Source of the DNA: Microlunatus speluncae
GTDB lineage: Bacteria; Actinomycetota; Actinomycetes; Propionibacteriales; Propionibacteriaceae
Length of the DNA: 64,000 bases
Assembly (NCBI RefSeq): GCF_009299835.1
Contig: NZ_VKCZ01000009.1
Location: forward strand, 124,001-188,000
Reading direction: 5' to 3'
Part shown: in pieces, positions 28,466 through 36,625 of the stretch
Position numbering within the stretch: position 1 is the first letter of the stretch
Layout of the letters: each line of letters opens with the position of its first letter
The notes under the pieces: model-generated
Databases searched by the model: none
The model's input: the letters and a program-made list of their open reading frames with translations, nothing else
Told to the model about the DNA's origin: nothing
Translations under genes and position numbers: made by a program

Positions 28466-29404
28466 ATGATCGACAAGTCACCCGGTCTGCACGGGGTGAT
28501 CCCACCGCTGGTGTCGCCGCTGACCGCCGAGGGCGAGGTCGACGCCCGGTCGCTGGCCCGGCTGATCCAGCACGCCCTCGGCGCCGGGGCCGACGGGGTC
28601 TTCATCCTCGGCAGCAGCGGCGAGGGGACCTCGCTCTCCGATGATCAACGGGCCCGGATGCTCGACGTGGCCCGGTCCGAGACCGCGGGCGCGGCGACGC
28701 TGCTGGCCGGCACCATCGAACCGTCGACCAACCGGGTCGCCGACCTGGTCCGGCAGGCGATCAAGTTCAGCGTCGACGGCGTGGTGATCACCGCCCCGTT
28801 CTACGTCCCGCCGCACCGCAGCGAGATCGACCGGCACTACCGGCGATTGGCCGAGCTGGCCGACCAGACCCCGGTCTACGGCTACGACATCCCGTCCCGG
28901 GTCAGGCTCAAACTCGACAGCGAGTTGATCTTGGAGCTGGCCGCCGATGGCGTGCTGGCCGGGGTCAAGGACTCCAGCGGCGCGGAGCTCAGCCTGCGCA
29001 CCCTGGTCAACGGACGCCGCGACCGGGGCCTGACCGGCTTCTCGATCATGACCGGCTCCGAGGTCACCGTCGACACCGCGATGCAGCTCGGCGTGGACGG
29101 CACCGTGCCGGGCCTGGGCAACGTCGATCCCGCCGGCTATGTGCGGATCCTGTCCCTGGTTGCGGCCGGCGACCTGGCCGGCGCCCGGGCCGAGCAGGAC
29201 CGGCTGATCCGGCTGTTCGAGATCGTCACGGTCGGTGACCGGACCCGGATCGGGGCCGCCTCGGCCGCACTCGGCGCGTTCAAGGCGGCGGTGTGGCTGC
29301 TCGGCGTGATCGACTGCCCCCGCCTCGCCGAACCGGCGATCGGGCTCAATGACGCCGAGATCGCGGCGATCCGGGGCAGGATGGAGGCGGCGGGACTGCT
29401 CTGA
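28466..29404 (+). CDS. DapA/NanA-family class I aldolase (lyase)
   Basis: A 312-residue (beta/alpha)8 lyase. The family GSTGE loop is GSSGEGTSLSDDQR. The catalytic Tyr is in YGYDIPSRV and the Schiff-base Lys in GVLAGVKDSSGAE. The context with sialidases suggests N-acetylneuraminate lyase, but KDSSG (rather than a KQTSG-like sequence) is also seen in KDG and other 2-keto-acid aldolases, so the substrate is open. GGAGG at 28455-28459 is six bases from ATG 28466; an earlier ATG at 28460 overlaps the sialidase stop and lacks spacing. Confidence 0.85.
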   Translation: MIDKSPGLHGVIPPLVSPLTAEGEVDARSLARLIQHALGAGADGVFILGSSGEGTSLSDDQRARMLDVARSETAGAATLLAGTIEPSTNRVADLVRQAIKFSVDGVVITAPFYVPPHRSEIDRHYRRLAELADQTPVYGYDIPSRVRLKLDSELILELAADGVLAGVKDSSGAELSLRTLVNGRRDRGLTGFSIMTGSEVTVDTAMQLGVDGTVPGLGNVDPAGYVRILSLVAAGDLAGARAEQDRLIRLFEIVTVGDRTRIGAASAALGAFKAAVWLLGVIDCPRLAEPAIGLNDAEIAAIRGRMEAAGLL

Positions 29405-29439
29405 CCTCCGAGCGGCACGCCGGCAGAGGAGGGATGATC

Positions 29440-30150
29440 ATGGTCGGTACGGCACCGCAGCGGCCGCGCACGGCTGCCACGAACCAGGAGTTCATCCGGG
29501 ACGCGGTCAAGGCCTACATCCTCGATCACAATCTCGCCTCCGGCGATCCGCTGCCGACCGAGCAGGAGTTGATGAGCCAGCTCGGCGTCGGCCGGCATCC
29601 GCTGCGGGAGGCGATGAAGGCGCTGCAGGCGGTCGGCATCATCGAGATCCGGCACGGCTACGGCACCTACGTCGGCGCCGTCGGCCTGAAGTCGCTGGAG
29701 GACGGGCTCGCGTTCCGGATGTCGCAGTCGATGACCGGCGACCTGCGCGAGGTGCGTGACGTGCTGGCCGTCCGGCAGGCGCTGGAGATCGGGTTGGCCG
29801 ACGAGGTGGTGGCGCACTTCGGCCCCGGCGGGCTGGACGAGTTGACCGAGATCGTCGAGCGGATGGAGGCCAAGGCCGACCAGGGCGAGACGTTCGCCGA
29901 CGAGGACTGGGAGTTCCACCGGGCGCTCTACCAGCCGCTGGGCAACGATTTGATCATGGACCTGCTGGCCGTGTTCTGGCGTACCTTCGCCGACGTCAAC
30001 GCCCGGCTGCCCGGCGACTCCTATCCGCGGGAGACCGCGGCCCGCTGGCACCGGGATCTGCTGACCGCGCTGGAGTCCGGTGACGCGGCCCGGTTCGCCG
30101 CGGCGATGAAGGACCACTTCGTCGGCATCCGTACCCGCTTCGAACGATGA
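29440..30150 (+). CDS. GntR-family (FCD) transcriptional regulator
   Basis: A 236-residue regulator. The N-terminal winged helix has the GntR signature LPTEQELMSQLGVGRHPLREAMKALQAVGIIEIRHGYGTYV. The FCD ligand domain follows, with metal-binding positions in DEDWEFHRALYQPLGN and later AARWHRDLLTALESGD. FCD-GntR proteins respond to sugar acids or keto acids. It is likely to bind the palindromes at 20831 and 27309. AGAGGAGGG at 29425-29433 gives ATG 29440 as the start, not the ATG at 29434. Its stop overlaps the next start (ATGA). Confidence 0.9.
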   Translation: MVGTAPQRPRTAATNQEFIRDAVKAYILDHNLASGDPLPTEQELMSQLGVGRHPLREAMKALQAVGIIEIRHGYGTYVGAVGLKSLEDGLAFRMSQSMTGDLREVRDVLAVRQALEIGLADEVVAHFGPGGLDELTEIVERMEAKADQGETFADEDWEFHRALYQPLGNDLIMDLLAVFWRTFADVNARLPGDSYPRETAARWHRDLLTALESGDAARFAAAMKDHFVGIRTRFER

Positions 30151-31608
30151 GCGACCTCGGCCGGCAACGACTCTCCGCGATCTACCGCGGCGGCGTCCTC
30201 GGCCGGCGGCCAGGAGGGTGGTGTCAAACGGTGGTCGTTGCGAGCGGCGTCCAGGTGCGTGCTGGACAAGGCGGAGGAGGGAGGCGTAGCGGTGTTCTAC
30301 GTCGACCGACGACAACGCAGTCCAGTGCGTGCCTGGACGTCGCTCGCGGCGGCCACCGTTTGACACCACCCTCCTACGATCCCGGTGGCGCCGGCGCGGC
30401 TGGAGCGGCGGGCCGGCCGGGCGATGAGCCGGACCGCCGCCGCGTACGTGCTCGGCGGCGCCGGCGCCGAGGCGACGATGCGGGCCAACGCCGACGCGTT
30501 CGACCGGATCCGGCTGGTGCCGCGGATGCTGCGCGACGTGTCCGACCGCGACCTCGGCGTCACCCTGTTCGGCCGCCGGCTCCGGCTGCCGTTCTTGCTC
30601 GGTCCCATCGGCGCGCTCGAGATCGTGCACCCGGCGGCCGACCTGGCCGTGGCCCGGGCCGCCGCTGCGGCCGAAGTGCCGATGATCTTCTCCAGCCAGG
30701 CGTCGGTCCCGCTGGAGGACTGCGCGGCCGCGATGGGCGCGGCGCCGCGCTGGTTCCAGCTCTACTGGTCGGCCTCGCAGGAACTGGCGGCGAGCTTCGT
30801 CGCCCGGGCCGAGCGAGCCGGCTGCGAGGCGATCGTGATCACCCTGGACACCACCATGCTCGGCTGGCGGCCACGCGATCTCGACCTCGCCTTCCTGCCC
30901 TTCGCCCGTGGCCAGGGCATCGCCCAGTACACCTCCGACCCCGTCTTCCGCCGGTTGGTCGAGGAGCGGCTGGCGACCCCGGTCGAGGATGAGAGTCCGC
31001 GGCCGACGCCGGCAGCGCTGCGCACCCTGTTCGACATCGCCCGGGCCCATCCCGGTCGACTGCCGGCGAACCTGCGGTCACCGGTCCCCCGGGCCGCGGT
31101 GCAGACCTACCTGGACGTCTTCTCCCGGCCGTCGCTGAGCTGGGATGATCTTGGTTTCCTGCGCGACCTGACCCGGCTGCCGATCCTGCTGAAGGGCATC
31201 CTGCACCCCGACGACGCGCGCCGGGCCGTCGAGGCCGGGATGGACGGGATCGTGGTGTCCAACCACGGCGGCCGGCAGGTCGACGGCGCGGTCGCGACCC
31301 TGGACGCGCTGCCCGCGATCATGGCCGCGGTGGACGACCGGATCCCGGTCCTGCTGGACAGCGGGGTGCGGACCGGTGCCGATGTGATCAAGGCGGTCGC
31401 CCTCGGCGCGGCCGCGGTGCTGATCGGACGGCCGTACGTCTACGGGCTGGCGCTCGCCGGTGCCGACGGCGTCCGTGAGGTGATCGACAACCTGGCCGCC
31501 GACCTCGACCTGACCCTCGGCCTGAGCGGTCACCGTGCGGTGTCCGAGCTCGGGCCGGAGTCGATCACGGCCCGACCGGGATCACCGGCACCGGCCAGTG
31601 ATGCTTAG
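30147..31608 (+). pseudogene. Lactate 2-monooxygenase homologue, interrupted by foldback element
   Basis: The N-terminus MSDLGRQRLSAIYRGG matches the start of FMN-dependent lactate 2-monooxygenase. After GRRP the frame is broken by the element at 30212-30374. The rest ([11 protein letters not shown] onward) continues in another frame to 31608 and keeps the FMN and active-site motifs: [53 protein letters not shown] and [17 protein letters not shown]. The net insert is 163 bp, which shifts the frame. A GTG at 30385 could start a shortened protein of about 407 residues, so partial function is possible. Coupling to the GntR stop suggests it belonged to that operon. Confidence 0.8.
30212..30374. 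mobile_element. MITE-like foldback element in lactate monooxygenase gene
   Basis: The arms 30212-30267 and 30320-30375 form a 56-bp gapless stem. The outermost 23 pairs are perfect. Eight mismatches follow, and all eight are G-T/G-U compatible on the + strand. A 52-base loop separates them. No target duplication is clear, because the host reads through if the junction is CC|T. No transposase is encoded; a related transposase elsewhere would be needed to move it (inference). Confidence 0.75.
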
Positions 31609-31617
31609 GGTTGACCC

Positions 31618-32358
31618 ATGACACTGGACGGAGGGACGCGGGACGGACTGGTGACCGCGGGCCCGTTACGGCTGCACGTCCGCGAACACGGGGATCCCGC
31701 CGCGCCGGCGGCGATCCTGCTGCACGGCATCGGCGGCGATCACACGACGTGGGATCGGGTCGCCGAGCACCTGGCCGATCGGTTTCGCGTGATCGCGGTC
31801 GATCAACGCGGCCATGGTGCCAGTGACCGCGCCGACACGTACTCGTTCCGGTTGCTGGCCGAGGACGTCTGGCACTTGGCCGACGCGCTCGGCCTGGATC
31901 GGGTCACGCTGATCGGCCATTCGATGGGCGGGCTCGCCGCGCTGGTCGCCGCGCAGCTCCGGCCGGACCGGATCGACGCGCTGGTGGTCGAGGAGGCACC
32001 GCCGCCGGTGCCGCTGGACCGGCCGCCACTGGAGCAACCGGCCGAGCCGACCCCGTACGACTTCGCGGTGATCAACCAGATCCGGGCCGAGCTGCGCCAG
32101 CCCGACCCGGCCAACTGGGCCCGGCTGGGCGACCTCACCGCGCCGGTGTTGATCATGGCCGGTGGTCCGGCCAGCGCACTGCCGCAGCAGGGCCAGGCCG
32201 ACGTGGCGGCCCGGATCCCGGATGGCCGCTTCGTCACCATCCCGGCCGGGCACGGCATCCACCGGGATGGCTTCGCCGACTTCTGCCGTGCCGTCGACGA
32301 GTTCCTGGCCGTGCCGGCCCGCAGCCGAGCCACCGTCCATGGCCCGACTGACTCATGA
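31618..32358 (+). CDS. Alpha/beta-hydrolase fold protein
   Basis: A 246-residue alpha/beta hydrolase. Motifs: oxyanion strand ILLHGIGGDHTTW, VIAVDQRGHGASD, nucleophile elbow GHSMGG (Ser), and C-terminal HGIHRDGF with the catalytic His. The acid is probably in ALVVEEAPPP or later, not certain. It could be an esterase or a C-C hydrolase; no substrate can be read. It lies close after the lactate monooxygenase homologue and overlaps the next gene by 20 bases. Confidence 0.85.
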   Translation: MTLDGGTRDGLVTAGPLRLHVREHGDPAAPAAILLHGIGGDHTTWDRVAEHLADRFRVIAVDQRGHGASDRADTYSFRLLAEDVWHLADALGLDRVTLIGHSMGGLAALVAAQLRPDRIDALVVEEAPPPVPLDRPPLEQPAEPTPYDFAVINQIRAELRQPDPANWARLGDLTAPVLIMAGGPASALPQQGQADVAARIPDGRFVTIPAGHGIHRDGFADFCRAVDEFLAVPARSRATVHGPTDS

Positions 32359-33472
32359 TCAGCTGGTGGAGCTGACGCTGCGGCGTCAGTTCCCCAGCCT
32401 GAACGCGGCCCCGGGCAGGGAGCTCCGGGAGCTCTTCCTGCGACTGGGACCGATCCAGTCCCAGGTGCCTCGGGCGCCGTTCCTAGCCGCCGCCAGCCGG
32501 CTCCCGGGCACCGATTACCACACGGTGTGTGCCGCCTTCGAGTCCTACCAACTGGTCAAGACCACCAATCTGCGCGGCACCGTGCATACCTCGGTCGCCG
32601 GCCAGTTCCCGATCTTGGACGCGGTGGCCCGCGGCGCCCGGGGCAACGTGATCACCAACCTGCTCGGCCTGAGCACCGTCACGCCGGAGCAACTGGAGAC
32701 CGAGATCGAGGCGTTCTGCAGCGACACCTGGCGGCCGCGGGACGAGCTGTGCGCCCACCTGGAGCGGTGGCTGGCCGAGCGGGAGCCCGGCTTCACCGAG
32801 CTGTCCAACACCGGCCAGCGGAACGTGATCTGGGGCCACAGCGGCCTGATCCGGCGGCCGAAGGACGCGGCCTGGGACAAGCGGACCGACACCTTCCACC
32901 GCACGGCTTCGGCCGTGCTCGGTGATCAGGAACGCCCCGATCCCGATCAGGCGCTGGCCGAGTCGATCGTCCGGCACTGCACCGCCTACGGTCCGGTGCA
33001 CCGGACCGACCTGGCCTTCTTCTTCGGCACCGGGCTGACCAAGATCGACACCGCGATCGACTCGCTCGGCGACCGGCTGGTCCGGCACACCGGACCGGAA
33101 CGGGAGCCGCTGGTCGACGTCGCCAAGCCGCCGCGCGGAGGCGAGGAGAACCCGCAGTATCGGCTGCTCGGCGAGTTCGACGGCCTGCTGCTCGGCTTCC
33201 ACGGCCACCGGCGGACCCGCTTCTGCACCGAGGAACAGCTCTCGGTGATCTGGCGCAAGGCCAACGGCCTGTTCTCCCCCGTCGTGCTCCATGATCAACG
33301 CCTGATCGCGACCTGGCGGACGATCGCCCGCGGCCGGCGGACCGAGATCGAGATCACCATGCTGCCCGGCGAACCGACCCGCCCGGAAGACGTCTTCGCC
33401 GACACCGTCACCGCGGTCGCCACGGCCCTCGATCTGCAGGTCGCCGGGATCCGCGTGCGTCCGCCGTCCTGA
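32339..33472 (+). CDS. Winged-helix DNA-binding (HTH_42/AlkZ-like) protein
   Basis: A 377-residue protein of the family that includes the DNA glycosylases AlkZ and YcaQ, which unhook interstrand crosslinks or excise alkylated bases. The Gln-rich catalytic motif reads LGPIQSQ (QxQ), and the winged-helix fold has ASRLPGTDYHTVCAAFESYQLVKTTNLRGTVH. The later NVIWGHSGLIRRPKDAAWD region is also typical. Actual glycosylase activity is not proven. The start ATG 32339 sits within the last 20 bases of the hydrolase gene. Confidence 0.78.
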   Translation: MARLTHDQLVELTLRRQFPSLNAAPGRELRELFLRLGPIQSQVPRAPFLAAASRLPGTDYHTVCAAFESYQLVKTTNLRGTVHTSVAGQFPILDAVARGARGNVITNLLGLSTVTPEQLETEIEAFCSDTWRPRDELCAHLERWLAEREPGFTELSNTGQRNVIWGHSGLIRRPKDAAWDKRTDTFHRTASAVLGDQERPDPDQALAESIVRHCTAYGPVHRTDLAFFFGTGLTKIDTAIDSLGDRLVRHTGPEREPLVDVAKPPRGGEENPQYRLLGEFDGLLLGFHGHRRTRFCTEEQLSVIWRKANGLFSPVVLHDQRLIATWRTIARGRRTEIEITMLPGEPTRPEDVFADTVTAVATALDLQVAGIRVRPPS

Positions 33473-33492
33473 CGGTCGACCGGTCGGGACCG

Positions 33493-34572
33493 CTACTCGA
33501 GGAATCCGCCGTACGGGCTCGGCGGCACGTCGGACCACACCCGGGGGTCGTACTGCTCGAACTGCAGCCGGCCCGCCAGCTCGGACCTGCTGCCGACCCC
33601 CGTACGCCGATAGATCGCCTTGCGGTGATCTTGGGCCGTGTGCTCGGAGATGCCGAGCGCGTGCGCCAACTGCGTCATCGAGCGCCCGAGCAGAAGCTGT
33701 CCGAGGACGTCGCGCTGTCGGCGGGTCAGTCCGTAGGCGTCGACGATCATCGCGCTGACCTCGGCGGGCCGGGCCCGCTCGACGATCACGGCGACCGTGT
33801 CCGAGTCCCGGCTCATGGCCGCCGCGTGAATCGCCAGGACGGCATGGTCACCCAGCAGCAGCCGGCTGCTCGCACCGGCCCAGTCCGGCTGCGCCCGGAT
33901 CGCCGCGGCCGCGGCCGTCACGGCCGTGATCAACTCGGCTCGGCCGAGCTCGAGCCAGTGCTCCGCCGGCGAAGTCACCGCGGTGACGCGTCCGGTTGGA
34001 TCCACGGCGAAGATGCCGGGCGGCTCGGCCACGGCCTCGGGCCGGGCCGCCGCACCACGCAGCAGCGCGAGCCGGATCCCGTCGGCGGCATGCCGGGCGA
34101 TCAAGCCGACCGTCTCGACATCCTCGGCGCTGAACCGGCCGTAGAAGCGCAGCAGGGTCGCGCTGCCCCAGGCCGTATCGCCGGACCAGAGCACCGCCCG
34201 AAGCTCGTCGGTGAATCCGACCGGCCGGAAGATGGTGCGATAGCGCGACGCAAGATCAAGATCGCCGCCGGTGACCTCGCTCAAGATCGCCGCCGGGTGA
34301 CGACGACCGATCAGCGACCGGTAGCTCGCCGGCTCACCGGCGGTGAACTCGCACCGGAACAGCGCCGCCTCGCCCTCCGGATTCTTCTCGATGCCGGTCA
34401 TCGTGCACGAGGTGAACAGGGCGGTCGCCGGATCGTGCGTCGACCAGGACGCGATCGCGTACGGCACGTGCGGGCGCAGCAACTCGTCCAGGCGCTGGAA
34501 CGTCGTGTCGAGATCGTGCCCGGCATGGGCGATGTTCCAGGCGCCACGCTCCAGGAGCGCCCTCGTCCCCAT
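33493..34572 (-). CDS. LuxR-family transcriptional regulator with N-terminal sensor region
   Basis: A 359-residue regulator. The C-terminal GerE-type HTH is YGLTRRQRDVLGQLLLGRSM, with ISEHTAQDHRKAIYRRTGVGSRSEL. The N-terminal 200 residues look like a GAF/PAS-type sensing region, with no Walker A, so it is not a large ATPase LuxR. The ligand is unknown. The start MGTRALLERG was chosen because the frame upstream runs through the repeat cluster. It ends 20 bases from the opposing AlkZ-like gene. Confidence 0.8.
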   Translation of the reverse strand: MGTRALLERGAWNIAHAGHDLDTTFQRLDELLRPHVPYAIASWSTHDPATALFTSCTMTGIEKNPEGEAALFRCEFTAGEPASYRSLIGRRHPAAILSEVTGGDLDLASRYRTIFRPVGFTDELRAVLWSGDTAWGSATLLRFYGRFSAEDVETVGLIARHAADGIRLALLRGAAARPEAVAEPPGIFAVDPTGRVTAVTSPAEHWLELGRAELITAVTAAAAAIRAQPDWAGASSRLLLGDHAVLAIHAAAMSRDSDTVAVIVERARPAEVSAMIVDAYGLTRRQRDVLGQLLLGRSMTQLAHALGISEHTAQDHRKAIYRRTGVGSRSELAGRLQFEQYDPRVWSDVPPSPYGGFLE

Positions 34573-34618
34573 CAACTCAGAATAGGCCTGGGATCTCCCC
34601 CTCGCGCACCAACCGCAA

Positions 34619-34686
34619 CTTCGCCCCACCTTCTCGCGCTCCGCGACACCAACAGCGGGCGCGGAGCACGAGTAACTGCCGCGAAG
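34619..34686. repeat. 68-bp palindromic repeat element, copy 2
   Basis: It begins CTTCGCCCCACC and ends CTGCCGCGAAG. Its central hairpin is GCTCCGCG (34638-34645) with CGCGGAGC (34660-34667). It is in the same orientation as copies 3 and 4. Confidence 0.7.
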
Positions 34687-34829
34687 ACGACCGCGCCGAC
34701 GCCGACCCGGCGGCCGCGAATGCCCACCGAGCAGCGACCTCCCGCACACCCGACCCCAATCGAGCCCTTCGCCAACGCGCCACCGAGCGGCGACGTCCCG
34801 ACCCGGGCCAGGATCGCCACCCCAAGGAC

Positions 34830-34897
34830 CTTCGCCCCACCTTCCCGCACTCCGCGACACCAACAGCGGGCGCGGAGCACGAGTAACTGCCGCGAAG
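34830..34897. repeat. 68-bp palindromic repeat element, copy 3
   Basis: It begins CTTCGCCCCACC and ends CTGCCGCGAAG. The stem is CTCCGCG with CGCGGAG around ACACCAACAGCGGG. It starts 211 bases after copy 2. Confidence 0.7.
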
Positions 34898-34984
34898 ATC
34901 ACCGCGCCGATGCCGATCCGGCAGCCGCCAACGCCCCACCGAGCGGCGACGTCTCGAACACCCAGGATCGCCACCCCAAGGGCA

Positions 34985-35052
34985 CTTCGCCCCACCTTCC
35001 CGCATTCCGCGACACCAGTAGCGGGCGCGGAGCACGAGTAACTGCCGCGAAG
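34985..35052. repeat. 68-bp palindromic repeat element, copy 4
   Basis: It begins CTTCGCCCCACC and ends CTGCCGCGAAG. The stem CCGCG/CGCGG is weaker. It starts 155 bases after copy 3, which is the repeat-unit length. Confidence 0.7.
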
Positions 35053-35209
35053 ACGTCCATCCCGACCCCGAGCCGGGCCGACTCAACCGGTCCACGTGCC
35101 CGCCCAGCTCTGACCCGGCCCCGTTACCCCCAGAACTGGGGATTTCGGCGGCCTCGACCCGCTTCGTAGCATCGATCCGACACATCAACGACGATGGAGG
35201 CGACTTCAG

Positions 35210-35599
35210 ATGCAACATCCCAACGCGCTACTGATGCGCAAGGTCGACGAGGCCCTGCTCGGCGGAGACTTCCCCGGCTTTCTGGCCCTGCACACCGAGG
35301 ACGTGGTGATGCACGTCCCCGGCCACAGCCCGGTGGCGGGCGATCACGTCGGCCGCGACGGCCTGGCCGCCGCCTTCCAGCACGAGCTGTCCCTGCTCGA
35401 TGCGCCACCCGAGATGGTCATCCTCGACGACCTCGGCAGTGAAGATCATGCCGTGGCGGTGATGATCCAGCGGATGCGCCGGTCCGGCCGGTCCTACGAG
35501 GGGCTCCAGGTCGTGCTGGCCCGGGTGCGGGACGGCCAGCTGGCCGAGGTCTGGTTCCGCCCCGAAGATCAGGATGCCTTCGACCGGTTCTTCGCCTAG
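35210..35599 (+). CDS. SnoaL/NTF2-like small protein
   Basis: A 129-residue protein with the cone-like NTF2 fold: LHTEDVVMHVPGHSPVAGDHVGRDGLAAAF, then an Asp-Asp pair and QVVLARVRDGQLAEVWFRPEDQDAFDRFF. The family ranges from isomerases to ligand-binding proteins, so no function is assigned. The start has GGAGG 14 bases upstream and a TAGCAT -10-like element at 35166-35171. It stands alone between the repeat cluster and the ArsR operon. Confidence 0.8.
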   Translation: MQHPNALLMRKVDEALLGGDFPGFLALHTEDVVMHVPGHSPVAGDHVGRDGLAAAFQHELSLLDAPPEMVILDDLGSEDHAVAVMIQRMRRSGRSYEGLQVVLARVRDGQLAEVWFRPEDQDAFDRFFA

Positions 35600-35621
35600 T
35601 TCCCGTGGCCGGCCGGGAGGT

Positions 35622-35993
35622 TCAGGCGCCTTTGGCTGCCTCGCCCGGCCGGCGATCGGGGCCGGAGCGGCGCCGCTGCCGCTTGCCGCGGGCGAGTTCG
35701 GTGCCGAGGGCGTCCAGCGGCTGGGCGAACTGATCATGGAACTGGGCCAGCCAGGCGTGCAGCTCGTCCAGGGCCGGCGTGTTCACCGCGTAGATCCGGC
35801 GCGGGCCGTCGACCCGGACCAGCACCAGCTCGGTGTCCCGAAGGACCTTGAGGTGCTGTGAGGTGGCCGGCTGGGAGATGCCGAACCGGTCCCGAGCCGA
35901 GGCGGCCAGCTCACCGGAGGTCCGCTCGCCCTGGGCCAGCAGCTCCAGCAGGTGCCGCCGGACCGGGTCGGCCAGGGTCTCGAAGATCGCCAT
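35622..35993 (-). CDS. ArsR-family transcriptional regulator
   Basis: A 123-residue winged-helix regulator. The DNA-binding helix lies in GISQPATSQHLKVLRDTELV, preceded by DPVRRHLLELLAQGERTSGEL. The metal-binding Cys motif of canonical ArsR is absent (no CVC), so the ligand is not a metal by that route. It is the third gene of a unit with two SRPBCC genes, starting two bases after the second SRPBCC stop. A palindrome before the first gene (37273-37286) is a likely autoregulatory site. Confidence 0.85.
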   Translation of the reverse strand: MAIFETLADPVRRHLLELLAQGERTSGELAASARDRFGISQPATSQHLKVLRDTELVLVRVDGPRRIYAVNTPALDELHAWLAQFHDQFAQPLDALGTELARGKRQRRRSGPDRRPGEAAKGA

Positions 35994-35995
35994 GA

Positions 35996-36625
35996 TCAGG
36001 CCGAAGGCTCGGGTGCCGCGGTGTAGGCGACGGCGGTCCGGTCGGCGGAATCCCTGGCCTGCTGAGGATCCTCGCCGTCGGCGATCGCCGCGTCGGCCCA
36101 CTCCGCGCTTGCCCACCGCAGCGCCTGTCGGGCCGCATCGGTCCCGGTCCACTCCTCCTCGACGACCGTCGCCCCGGTGGCCAGGTGTTCGTCGAGCGCG
36201 ATCAGGCTGATGTCCCAGCCGACCCCGGCGGCGCCGGGCCCGTACTGCCGCCAATGATCATTGATCGGTGCCTCGTGAACGATCTCGATCATGGTCTGCC
36301 GATCTTCCTCGGCCGCGAGCCGGACCTCGACCCAGGACATCCCGCCATCGTATTCCCAGGTGACCTTGATCAACTCGTACGGCCGGCAGGTCTCGATCGT
36401 GCCGCCGGCGTTGCCCTCGAACTGGTACCGGCCGCCGACCTTCAGGTCACCGGTGATCGGCAGGAACCAGCGGGGCAGCCGCTCGGCGGTGGTCAACGCC
36501 TGCCAGACGTCGGTGATCTCGGCCGGATAGCGGCGGCGCAGGATCACCCGCTTGGTCGGCTCACCGTCGCGGCGGGCCGAGGTCACCCGGCGCTCGACCG
36601 CCTCGATCAGCCGCAACGGATTCAT
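35996..36625 (-). CDS. SRPBCC/AHSA1-family protein, copy 2
   Basis: A 209-residue START-like (AHSA1) protein with a hydrophobic ligand pocket. Motifs: YPAEITDVWQALTTAERLPRWFLP and GGRYQFEGNAGGTIETCRP. It is about half identical to the next gene, so the two are tandem duplicates. The start overlaps the stop of copy 1 (ATGA). ArsR plus AHSA1 modules are common and often respond to unknown stress ligands. The function is unknown. Confidence 0.85.
   Translation of the reverse strand: MNPLRLIEAVERRVTSARRDGEPTKRVILRRRYPAEITDVWQALTTAERLPRWFLPITGDLKVGGRYQFEGNAGGTIETCRPYELIKVTWEYDGGMSWVEVRLAAEEDRQTMIEIVHEAPINDHWRQYGPGAAGVGWDISLIALDEHLATGATVVEEEWTGTDAARQALRWASAEWADAAIADGEDPQQARDSADRTAVAYTAAPEPSA

Larger units (their letters stand above)
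34573..35209. other. Gene-free stretch with tandem array of 68-bp elements
   Basis: There is no convincing coding region in about 637 bases. The 68-bp elements (listed separately) are embedded in a longer repeating unit of about 155-211 bp that also contains GGATCGCCACCCC and CACCGAGCGGCGACGTC. The right part holds a small palindrome CCCCAGAACTGGGG (35128-35141) and a TAGCAT -10-like element for the NTF2-like gene. Confidence 0.7.

Noticed and set aside
30212..30375. Group II or other self-splicing intron in the monooxygenase gene
   Set aside because: It is too short and has only a simple two-arm hairpin, with no domain V-like structure visible.
34619..35052. CRISPR array at the repeat cluster
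   Set aside because: Only three copies, unequal spacing of 211 and 155 bases, imperfect repeats and no cas genes.
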